Shown: piece by piece, positions 25,818 through 38,000 of the stretch
How the letters are laid out: each line of letters starts with the position of its first letter
Numbering within the stretch: the stretch's first letter is position 1
Source of the DNA: Sclerodactyla briareus
Taxonomy: Eukaryota; Echinodermata; Holothuroidea; Dendrochirotida; Sclerodactylidae
DNA: 64,000 nt
Direction: 5' to 3'
Assembly: GCA_026419785.1 (NCBI GenBank)
Contig: JAODTK010004499.1
Location: 1 to 64,000 of the forward strand
The notes under the pieces: model-generated
Databases searched by the model: none
What the model was told of the DNA's origin: nothing
Seen by the model: the letters and a program-made list of their open reading frames with translations, nothing else
Position numbers and translations under genes: made by a program

Positions 25818-26079
25818 CTATCCCTGTATGACCTGCGTGACCTGGGCCACTTGAGCCACCTGCGCGACCTGCTGCACCTGTTGGATCACCGCATCGCCCG
25901 CCGCCGCAACGGGCGGGGGCGGCCCACTGGTTGTGACCCGAGACCGGGCTGGGGCTCATCGTCGCAGTGCGGGTTCTCCAGAGTGACCACGCCAATGATC
26001 CAGGCGGGTTGCCATCCTGGGAGTCCATCTCCGCAGAAAGCAGCGCCTGTCTCCCGAGGGAATGCGATCAGTAGACCAC
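25818..26079 (-). CDS. SEPHS: SPS exon 7 (C-terminus) and stop
   Basis: Acceptor TCTCCCCAG|GTGG precedes 26079; the split Gly codon joins exon 6 as [28 protein letters not shown] follows, matching human HQAWIIGIV, and after a shift NRTA as in GNRTARIIDKP. A further shift gives an Ala-rich stretch and a tail with repeated Gln-Val-Ala ([14 protein letters not shown]) ending at TAG, 25820-25818. The tail position corresponds to the variable human C-terminus EVAPQVATQNV. Confidence 0.85.
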
Positions 26080-29000
26080 CTGGGGAGAGGGAAAATAAAA
26101 TGTGGATTCACAAGCTCCTAGGAATTACTTTGTTTAATAAGCCGTCACACTAACTGCCTGACCCATGGTTTTATGACCCATTGAACCCTCAGCCTTGTCT
26201 ATCTTTAATTAACTATATTCAGTAGCCTGTTTGGCAAGTTGAATAAATTTGCAGATTGAACTATTTGGGCCACATGTCTTAGACTCACTTTTACAGAAGG
26301 GATCGTCATATTTTAGCATTCAATGTTTGAATGTTATTTATTGCATCCTGGCCATAATCCCTCCTTCGATCTTGTAGAACTCCTCTACTAGTAGTTGTCA
26401 ATCTATCGATCATTTTCACCCTCAGTACTTTGGCAAGTTTGTCTTCATTGTTTTGCAGAGAAGAGACTTGAAAAACATCATTGGGCGAGACTCACAGCAC
26501 TTGTTTTGAAAGTCACCATCAAAAGAGTTGTGCAACCTTCATCCTGCTGCAGACTCCTCGAACAAACTGGTCGTTTGCCCTACCTGATCAAACTGGCAAA
26601 CACCGTCACCAACTATAGATCCAAGCTGTACCAATATCAACATTACCCACCAGCATAGCTCTGCACACACTTCCGCTAATGTTATTTGTAATGATAATTG
26701 TATCTCTGCAAACAATAGGTCTCGGATCAGACATGGTTCGGCGAGGTAGATAGCAGTCATTGCTTTCGGTCAAAAGCTCCAGGGGATAGACCATGTCATT
26801 TGCTTGTTTTCCACAATTTTTTTGGATTTCTGCAGTGTTGGATATAGACAAAACTTGGTGAATGGAGACTACATCTGGTCCTGACAGGATTAGAGGCCAT
26901 TTTGAGGTCATTGAGGTCAATTTTGCATTATTTAGGCAATTTTTCAAACGGTAACATTTTAGATGAAACTTGGTGCATGTGGACTATATTGCAGGGATCT
27001 GATGTTTCCTGTAGCAGATGCATGTCAAATTATTCCTGAGAATGCAAACATGTGTTACTAGAATTGGTTCCTGCCAACTCGTGTGGACTTTAGTGTTGTG
27101 AATCCTTGAAAATTGGTTTATGCCAAAATCCCGTTTTTGGGCAACTCAAAAATGATAACCTGGTTTATTCAAAAGGTCCCCCCCCCCTCCCACCTCCACA
27201 AGTCTCCCACCTACAAAAGTGAGCCCAGATGAAGAGTGAAGATGTCCAGAGAATACACCACGACTGATCCTGGCCAATTGAGATAAAGCAGGAATTGTGC
27301 CAGCATGCAACTAGTAGGCTAAGTAGAAGGGACTATCTGATTTGAGGAAACCCCAGTTTTTCTGAGGGGGGAGGGTGCTCTTTGGGCTGGTCTAGGAGAG
27401 GGCGGGCAATCCCGCCGCCTCCAGGTTGGTATTTCTCGCCATCGTACCTGATGTTTCAGCAGAGTAACCCTGCAGCAGCTGGAAAAGGTTCCCACTCGAC
27501 TTGGCCACCGTGCTCATCTTGGCAATCACCGGCAGGTTGTGAATCACAAACTGACCTCATTAGCCTGATACTTGGCAAGGTTCTGTGCATGGCCCAGGAT
27601 CCGTAGCCGCCGACACGGGGCGACAGGGGCGTTGAAGTGACGCATCAGAAGGCTCGCTGCCAGGGAATGGGGAAAGAAAAGTCAACTATCAATATCAGCA
27701 CCAATCTCACTAATTTCAAGATACTCACTTGCCCATATAACACAGAATCAATGACATGTTCGGAGTGCTGATTACAAAACTTAACCCAATCATGGGATCG
27801 GCGATACACAACAACGATAATGCAGTAGATAGATCACAGTTATTTATTTTTTATGATATAACTGTGGTATCGACTATCCAGCAAACCAAGTCCATTCATG
27901 AAACTTGACCTCGCCTGGCGGGTAACCGCCAACGTTGGTCCCAGTGAGGGAAAAAAAATTAATTTCCCGGGAAGGAGAATTTATATCCCGGAAAAATTGC
28001 AAGGATATACCCTCAAAATTGAAAGATTCCCCTCCAGATGGCCCAAGATTTCCGGGAAGGAGCTTCCCAAATTTCCATTTTTTCCACCCATGGTTGGGTC
28101 CAAAAATGATGACCATGTTCCGAAATGCGCACATCAGTGATAAATAAAGTTAGAAAAAAAATCAAAAATGGCTGCCAGGTGAGGTCCCATGGTGTGAAAA
28201 CTAAAGTTGCTCCAAAACAATCGCCCATGATCCAAAACATGCAAACTAGCGATTAAAAAAAATGAAAGGGCCGCGGGTGGTGTCCTATAGGCCGAAAATG
28301 AAAGTTATCTCAAAACTATCGCCATGTTCCGAAACACCCAAATCAGCGATAAAAAAGTTTCGCAAAAATCCAAAATTGGCCGCTGGGTGGGGTCATATGG
28401 GGCGAAAACGAAAGTCGGTCTCAAACAATCGCCATGTTTTGAAACTCGCAATCAGCGGCGATAAGAATGTTCGTCAGAATCCAAGATGGCCGCCCTCGTG
28501 GTGGTGGGGCGACTCTTTCGAACTCATTGAGACTTTTTCAGAATAAAACATGTGGGCGAAGTTTCAAGTCAATCCGACAAATGCGTTGGAGAGTTATCGC
28601 GCTAACACGAATGGCAGCGGCGGAACTGGCGAAGACAAAACCATGATATCCTCATGTGGGGAAATAATTATAGTAGGCCCCTGTGTAGGACTATGCGGAT
28701 CCCAGAATAATTTATCGTGAATCACTCGAACAATTCTGAGTTAATCAGTGAGTCAAACCCGGTCACTGCTGTATACGTTAATGAATGATCTTGAAAAGTA
28801 TGCCCGCTTCCACAGGTAACCAGTTAATTTTACAAAAGACTGATTCATGTGATCAGATCAGTGAGCCACATCAGGATATGCAATGTTGTAATCCAAACTA
28901 CAGGGGATGGATGCTTGAATGGGGCCTTCCCTGTGGATTTCTGATTCAAGTGTCTGTGTGAGCAACCAGTTCAGTAGGACCATTTCGAAGTCACATGTTA

Positions 29001-32000
29001 GTACTGCAGCAGATACAAATCCGTCACCCTCAGTACTTTGGCAAGTTTGTCTTCATTGTTTTGCAGAGAAGAGACTTGATAACACATCATTGGGTGTACC
29101 AGTGACCACTGCTCATGAGCCACTCCAAAAAACACCGAGAAGGGACCACAAAATCATACATACTGCATCATACCATTTCCTTGGTGACTCGGGCCCTGTT
29201 GAACATGGCCGCCTGGTATGCGCGTTCGAGGTCCTCGCCCGAGAGTTGATTGCCGTTCATGAGCTCTTGTACCGCTCATTGTTGGAGTCCTTCCACTGTT
29301 TGGCGTTGGCTGCGACCTGGGTACCCAGGGGCTTGGTCAAGACCAGCACGTTCCTGGCTCAGCGTGGGGCCTGTAGAATGAGGCGATTGGTTCATGAAAG
29401 AATCAAGTGAAAAGAGGGGTAGGTCGAATACAAATGCACAGCAAAACTGTACATAAATACCACCTCCAAACATTACTGGTTTGCCCTTCTTGGCAAGTAT
29501 AAATTTTGCAGGTTTTCCCCGGAGTGAAGCTCCCAAAAAATCTTTCATTCATTCAAAATGCTCAGAACATTGTGTGTCTAATTTTCTTTCTGGAAGAATA
29601 CACATGTGGGTCCTCAAACAGCTCATCTGTATCACAATCAGTGGTTATTTCTGTTAGGTTGATTCAAGTTGTTCAACCATCCTGATCTTCTGAAGTGAAA
29701 AAGAGCAAATCAATCACCCTCAGTACTTTGGCAAAGTTTTCTCCATTGTTTTGCAGAGAAGAGACTTGATAAACATCATTGGGTGAGATCACTGCTTAAT
29801 ATGGGCCACTTGGAAAAACAAGTGGGTTCTCAAAAACTGCTTAGCCTTGCTCATTTTCATTATAAGCGGCTGTTTCTAATGAGGTAGTTAGCAATGAATC
29901 AGTGGTTGTTTCTGTTAAGGTAGTTGCAAGAATCTTCTTTGGAGGCAAATTGCTGTTTGGCAACATAACTGAATACATGAAGTGTCAGCCATAGTGGCAG
30001 CTACAGTTTGCCAACCAACAAGTATAAACACTAACTAGTGGCCAGTCCCACCTTCAAATTCATTGGGACTGAATGTTGGACCATGTCCACATTATTCATT
30101 GGGACTGAATGTTGACCTGTCTGAATGACACAAAATATGTTAAATATGCAAAATTGGATAAAATTGACATTATTTCAATCTCTGGTAGTTAACGCCTTCT
30201 CCAACTCAAATATTTCTGGAGCAACGCTGGACCATATGTGGATATGGTCCAAGTTTCACTGAAATTAAAATTTTACACATTCACACAAATTAAGCCGAGT
30301 AGATACATAAATGACCTCCAATGGCCTAAACTCCCATTTTAAATGACTCGGGACAAAAACCAACCCCTTACTTACCTTCGGAAATGCAAGTTTGCAAGTT
30401 TACATGCACACACATACGCCAAGGTATGGCCAAGTCCCTCCTTGACTCATTGGGGACCCTAAAGGAACAATGACTGTTAATTGAGCCAGACTGATCAATG
30501 TTAATTTGTCTCAACACTGATGACAGTCCACACCTCACTTGACTTGTTTTTCAACAATTGACAAGTCCTTCAGGTTTCTGGACAATCCGGGTTTTTTTTT
30601 TTTTTGGGGGGGGGGGCATCCGGTTTATTGCGTCCCTGTCCTGCATGCACACATCACCCAATAGAATACTTACACAATGATCTCCCCTGGAAGGATGGCT
30701 GTAGAGGCCACGCCTCCGATGATGCACCAGGGGTTGAGGACTGTTTGCCCACCAGTGATTTCGGTCCCTGCTCTCTTGTGCACATCCTTGGGGTGAAAAG
30801 GACAATTTCATTAGCAAATGTTACCCCACAGTGGACCTCCACACAAAAACTTCCAGAAAACACTAATGTAAACAGTATGTCATGAGTACAGTATCATGTC
30901 CTTGAAAAAAAATGGAATGGTATCAATTGTTGAAATAAGGCTCAAAACCTTGAGCTCCGCAATGTCTGCTACTCGTTTTTCGTTGGTTCTGTATTTGAAC
31001 ATGTATCGTATTATACACCCAGACGGATAAATTGTATAATATATCCAGTACATGATAACCTCATCCATGATGAGGTTAAAGGGACTGAGAGACACTTCTT
31101 TTTGACCAGCAGAAATTGCTGCCAAGAAGCTGCTGCTTTTTTTTTTTTCATGGTAAACTTGGCCTAGCAGAGGAAAACCTATTCAAGGCCCAGCCAGGAT
31201 GCAGACCTGGATACTGCAAACTTTTAACAGCTTTCTATTTCCCTCACCCAGGTACACAGAAAGAGGCAATGCCTCCTGGCTGGTACCCCGGCTCCATGAT
31301 GGGGGTGGGGGTATCACTGCATACGGCAACTGCAAATTGCCTACGCCCTCGTTTGTCCCTCCCTGCTCCATCCCTTGTGTTGAGCGTCCAGCAAGAAGGC
31401 AACAGGTACTATTTTTGAAGTCTTTGCTATGACCCGGCCGGGAAATGAACCCTGGTATACGGGCGGAAGGCCGACGCTCCACCAACTGTGCCAACCACTC
31501 GGTATACTCGACTCAACAGTGAGGACAGACTGGACCTGTCCTAAAGGCTAACACCCTCAGCCCGAGGTGGCTTGTGGCCAGGAAGGCGACAAGCTAGTAC
31601 CTTGAAGCCTGCGATGAGGAGTGTATCACCGTGTCTCGTTCCTTCTCTGTGTATTTCTGGGGGACCCCCAGCAGCATCAGCATGTTGTCGCAGGTGGCCA
31701 CCCCGAGGGCATACAGGTCACTCAGGAGGTTGATGCATGCGATCTTGCCCTGCATAAGGAATTTGCTAATATATTGCGAATAAAGCCTAAGATATGTTAT
31801 GTAACCACTAATGTAATCAAGCCATATCAACGGCTTCACAGACACTCCCACTGGACAGGGAGGAGGAAAATTTCCAGTCGGATAAGATTTCCTATGAACA
31901 AGTTAGCAAAAGAATGCTTCAAAAACGAACGAAAAGGATACTCCAGAAAGCAAAACTAAAATTGCAATATTTCCCATCAGATCATGGCGAGATTGCCTTA

Positions 32001-35000
32001 GAAGACGTTCCCAATTACCCATTTTTTATTCCAGCCAGCCACTGATCCAGGGCACAAAAATACCCTGCCAGTTTCTTGTGGAAACAATCCTGCAAATTAA
32101 TTTGGCCCCTCCTCTGAATCTCATTTCTGTTTGCACTCGTCACATTTTGGGGATCTCTTCTTGAGTCTTTCCATATTTTCTTCAAAGTTACCAACTCCAG
32201 CAACCGAGGGTATTCTTGGGACTGACTGAGCCTATTTCCCAGCCCTGTTCATTATTTAGGGACTTACTAAACCCGTACTGTAACTGTACTGTACTCCAGC
32301 ATTCATGTGAGACTACCACATAGGAGAATGCTGCTACATGTGGCACATACTACTTTTACAAGTTTCTTACAACAACTTGAGGGAAAACCTGCCATCTCAT
32401 ACTGCAGAAAAGCCTTCCATTTTTTACTTAGGACCGCTTTTCCTAGGATGTTTCAAGGTGTTGATTTTCCTTATGATTTGTGACATGCCACAAGAACAAT
32501 GAACTTGTTTTATGACCATGTAGCCTAGGTACAGTACCTGGGGGACATGTGGCTTGAGCACAAAATAGGAAGATCCAATCAATTTGCAAAACAAAACAAT
32601 GATTGAGAACGATTAAAATATGGTTCGAAGGTTTAATTATATTCCCACCCGCACTAGAAAACGGCAAACTGACTGCGCATGCGCGGCGGTATCTCACCTT
32701 ATCAGGAACGAATTACGAAATAAAATGGACTGTTAAACTATATTCTTCTGCAGATGCATGGGGTACACAGACATTGTGAACTTGAGCCTATGAAACTGCC
32801 TTTCAATACAGAGTGGACCCAGACAGGATCAGAGCCACATCACAAGAGAACAGCCCACGTGGATGGAATGGATACAGGTCCTTAGACAGCAATCTGGAGC
32901 CGCGCTGACTAAGTTGAGTTGCCGTCTCGAGCAGAGCTTCAGCCGCAGCTGCTACTTTACAATCAGCACCAATGACCAGTTCTTTCAAGTGATCGATTAG
33001 GAGGGTACGTTTTAACACAGAGGACACTGATCCTCGTTTGGCCTACCTTTATGTACGGGTCAATCGACCCTCGGGTAGAGAAGTTTGTGTCCTGTACAAG
33101 ACTGAGGCCACCATGCCGCAGGCGTGACACTACATCCTGCCAAACGCTGTAAAATAACACTTGGGGACAAACAAAGATTAGTGGTAGTAGGCAACAGAAT
33201 TATTCAATGAATATATATAGGCTGTTGATTTTGTGTGACAATGGATTTGTTCACTTAAAGATGCTGTGTTATTTGCTAGATGGCTAAGTGGGTTGGCGAT
33301 TCACAACGTGTCACAACCAAAGATTATCTTCACTGTTGGTGCTTTCGGGTCATAGCCAGCACTGACTATAAAACGGCTGTGAAAAAGTGAAACAGTTCCT
33401 GAAAACATACCTGAACAAGGCTCCAAGGTTGCGTAACTCAAACCCAAATAAATGGTCATAATATTTCACTTCATAATTGATCAACAAGTAGCATTATGAC
33501 GTACCGGAACTTTCATGTGAATGTTGTTAAATCTTTAGTTCCTTTGACCTATCCTCGATGTGGTCAAAATATGATTATTTCCTATCCAATAAACACTCTA
33601 AGCTCCTACACAACCGGAGCTTATAAAAAAAAAAATTGTTAATACAAACAAGTCTTTTACAAGCCTGTGACCCTCCTTTGGGCCCAAATTCACCTGCTTT
33701 GCCTTCTTATTAGATGGCGTTTTATCGAGAATCTTTGAGCGTCTATTGTTTCGAACAGGTCCCAGCAGTTTGCATTAGCGCCGGTATTATGGAATGAATA
33801 ATATGTATTTTGGTTATATTTAGACAGCTGCCAAAAACATCCATCCATTGGTTGGCCAAAACTTCCATGGATACGAGGTTAGCTGAATGAGTACTTGGCT
33901 GAAACAGTTGTTGGCCAAAACTTGTAGACAGCAGTAGGTCAAACTCTAGATACCCTAGATGTCACCCCAACAAAGAAATAGTTTGGGCCATACAGTATGA
34001 CCCGTGCCTGAGGCCTGACTACTAGTCTCCAATGGAGACTGAATACTCCCAATGTGAACACTGTCGCTTAGTGGAATGTGTGTAACCCACTGTACACACA
34101 GTCAGTCATTTAATGACTGAACTGTACTGACTGCGTAGTTTTACTTTACCCAGGTTCTCATTTAGCCCAACTTTAGCCTCCAACTCCAAGGCCAGGCCTA
34201 ACATAGGCCAAGTACAAATAAATAAACATATTGATCATCCCCTCCGCTTTTTGGGGAAATTTAGACATTCCATATTATTTTGTAAACTTTACTTTTTTCA
34301 AAACGATGTTTCAAGAGGTACAAGTCGATCACACCCCGTGTCCCGCCTGGTGTGCACGCTCGATGGTTTTTCTATAGTCCCAATTCAAACAATTACGAGT
34401 GCATTCCATGTCTTGGCTTCCGATATTTTTTGATTAGCATTTAAACGAGACAGCTCATAACCATTGACAATTTGAAATTCATAGGAACTGGTTGACCGAA
34501 GGAGTATAAGTTTTGTGGAAATATGACTGAAATTGTCTGACTTATGCAAATAATACACCATATTCAACTTCATCAGTGCTCTCGAAATATCTCCTGATCA
34601 GCAGTTGTCCGCCGGGCTTCTAACTCGTAACTTCCCCTAGCCCGAACAGAAATTTGAGTAGCCCGATAAAATTTATAAGGTCGATCCCACCGCTCGCGGC
34701 TCTCTGGCCGTCGTAAAGACACCCCAACAAAAATTATATTCCGTTTTCCGCAATAGTAATCCAATTCCTCGACAAGTTATGAACAATGTAGCCTATTGTA
34801 TAAATAATTACACAACTTTTTTATTTCTCCCACGACTCAATGTGTGTTTAGAGGCTTGAAATAAATACGAAATAAGGAATAACACATATGTATTTATTGT
34901 ATTTATTGTAAACGACTTGGATGGCAAATACTTTTTGCCACCGATAAATGTTTGCTTTTGAAAAAGTGACACGTAATTGATAAAGGAAATCACGTTGCGC

Positions 35001-38000
35001 AAGAGCAAAATGTCATAAGCGAAGCCACGTGATCGGATGTTACTAGTTGCTAGAGGTGAAGTTGTGTTGTGATCATGAAGCTTTGCTGGCCACACTAGCG
35101 CTACTTGAGCTTCTTTATTGAAAGTTCAAACCGGCATTAGACAGAAGTTGTACTACACTTATATTAAAACTTTGCTTGAGAATATTGCATGGCATTCCAC
35201 TCACCTCGTGAACAAACGTGTAGCACAGGTGTATAACAATGATTATAGAGCCAGTACAGCTTGGCGGTAACAAGTAACGGTGCATACACGATGTTGACTT
35301 GCCTGCACGCAGTTCATAAGCCAGTTTTTAAGCATACGCAAAAAAGTACACACTACAGATAAAGGATCAAGGCACAATACAAGGACAACTTAACGAACAG
35401 TAATCTTTTTTGGGCAGGGGGAGCTGGGATTGGCTGCTTATGAAAAGTCATTGAAGGAGATTCGGTTCAGTCATAGTTTTTTTTATTTTCAGTGGCCTAG
35501 GCCCTAGACTTAAACTGAATTTTCTCACTAGCCCGACGAACAGCTGCAGCAAAGTTTCTAGTAGAGACATGAACTTCAGAGTAAGCCAGCGGCTAGCGGG
35601 CTTACGTAATTTCGAGCACCGACTTCCATGACCCATTTTCTCATTTGCAACATATATCTCAGGACCAATGGTGGGACCACACTACACATTTCAGGGGAGA
35701 TCCAACCAACTGAACATTTGCATTCTGAATAAATTATACACACATGAATAAACCCAGTGACTAAAGTCAATGTTTAAAAAAATGGGACTAAAGGTAGACC
35801 ATATGCATCAGCTTCATAAAAATCTAAGAAACTTTGAAATTTGGAAGAACTATGCAAAATAGACAACTGATAACTTCAGTCTAAGTTAGAATGTTAGAAG
35901 GTAAGGATAAGTCATACCTACAAAGTTTCATGGGAATCGGCAAACTTTAGCATTACGCCAAAATTATGCAAATAGACAGTTTATGTTGAATGACCTCCAG
36001 TGACCGGATCAATGAGAAAAATTTGGGGAAACTGAAGGTAGAACTACCCTCTCCAAAGATCCCAACCAAACTTCATTGATTCTGCATAAATTCGAGTCCA
36101 TAATTTAGTAGCCTACTACACAGGTTTACAACTTAATTGTAAAGATCAGAATCAATTCAATTTTGGGGGGGGGGGATTGCGAACATATGTGGGTTAAAAA
36201 TCGACCATGGTATAGCGTTCCAAACAGAGAAGAAAAGGATGAGTCTTCTGTATGTAGACCTGAAAGCTTTGCGAAATCAGTGGAGAAACGTAGTTCTAGT
36301 TTCTACATCACACTTATTTTCTTCCCAGGACAGCACACCATGTATGACTATTTATTATACAGGCAGAGCTTGCTTCACCAAATAGGCTCTAGCCTAATTT
36401 CTCACACGACCGCATCCACACTTGGTAACTTGGACAAAACGATTATTTCTACCAGTCGGGCTCAGTGTTAGTGCTAAGGGGTGGGAAAGAGGGATTCTGA
36501 CTATTTCTTTCAAAATCCCTCTCAAAAGTTATTGGAATATTGGTGGGATACCTGAGCCTAAATTTGCATATGTTGATGAAAAATCCCTCTGATTTTAGAA
36601 ATTCCTCTCCAAACCAATTTCCAAGGACAGGCCTCGATTAAAAGTTGGGGAAGGGGCAAGGCAATTTTATGAGGGCAATCCAAAAATTGCCGTCGGTTAC
36701 ATACAAAATGGCAGGGCACCAAGGCAACTTTAGAACAATTTTTAAGGGCAGCAAGGTAATCTAAAAAAAAAGACAAGGGCAAGAAGGCAAAAAATTGAAA
36801 AAATTACAGCAAAATGTTTTATTGTGACCGTGTAACTCTCTGATCATACTACGTAACGTTATAAGCGAGCTCCACAGTGTATTCTTATCGGTCGGTCAAC
36901 CACGATTTTGACAATGATTTACTCGTAATAATTTACTCTAGATACTAAAATGAGATCATTGTTAATTTTCCATGAAAAACAAATATAGCTTTCTGGCAAT
37001 ATAATCATCACGCATATCATTTAGGACTACTGATATATTGCAATTTATAATGTGATGTGAAAAGTTTTGTCGCTGCGAAGGACCTCCGTGCTAAACTAAA
37101 TTCCTAACCCGATCACCTCAAATCACACACACACATAACGCCCGTGCACAGCGCTAGCCCCGCGTCCTTCATGCTGCCGCACACCGGTTCGAACCATTCA
37201 ACAACCCTGTGCGCAGCCCCGCAATGCATAGCAGTAATTAGCTCAGAGGGGAATGTACAATTATGTGATTTACGTAGGAGCCGTCGCGGTGTCATTTCGT
37301 ACTGCGTTTTAATTATATTATGTAATGTGCGGGCAGCGCGGGGCAGGCCAGGCCTGGGTAACGTTAATTATGCACTTTATCTATTGTTTCCACGTACCAT
37401 TCCTACGACAGGAATGTAGTACATGATGGTTGAAGGATAATCCGATTTATGTGCGATGCGGGGCAAGATTCGATAGGCCTACGCGATGAATTTGGACAGT
37501 ACGTTTTTTGGCCGGGTAATATAATAGCTCCATGGGTTGCGTACGTCAGTCAAGTTTTCACTTTCACTACGCAATAGTACGGAACCATTGGACATACACG
37601 GATATACAGATGTATGGTGCAAAACAATACAATACAATGAATGAAAGGACTAATCCATGCAGAATTAAGTAAAAATGAAATGCTGAAATTCATGACACTT
37701 TTACATGTTATGGGCCTGATGATTCAATGGAAACTTTCAGAAGTTGCTGTAGGGTATTATCGCTAGCTTTGAGAGGAGAATGGCACCGACGCAAGGAACA
37801 ATTAGGGCACGGCAGGCACTGCTGTCGGTGAAGCATGAAATGTAAGGGCATCACGGCAAATTGGCAGGGCACCGACGGCGATGTCTGCAATGAGGGAAAT
37901 CCCTCCCTGACTCGATTCCTTAGCGCTAAACACTGGTAGAGCTGCATATTTTTTGTACGCACTAAGAACAATTTATTTAGGTACAGAATTGGCTCATATA

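Noticed and set aside
25753-26153. Frames of 91 and 100 codons on both strands over the GC-rich segment
   Set aside because: They are out-of-frame or antisense readings of SPS exon 7.
28919-29410. Plus-strand 163-codon frame
   Set aside because: It runs antisense through SPS exon 5 and through one of the 75-bp repeats; it is a shadow.
37144-37419. CpG-rich 91-codon frame and its antisense partner upstream of SPS exon 2
   Set aside because: It lies in intron 1 with no splice or family evidence; GGTTCGAACC there is too isolated to call a tRNA.
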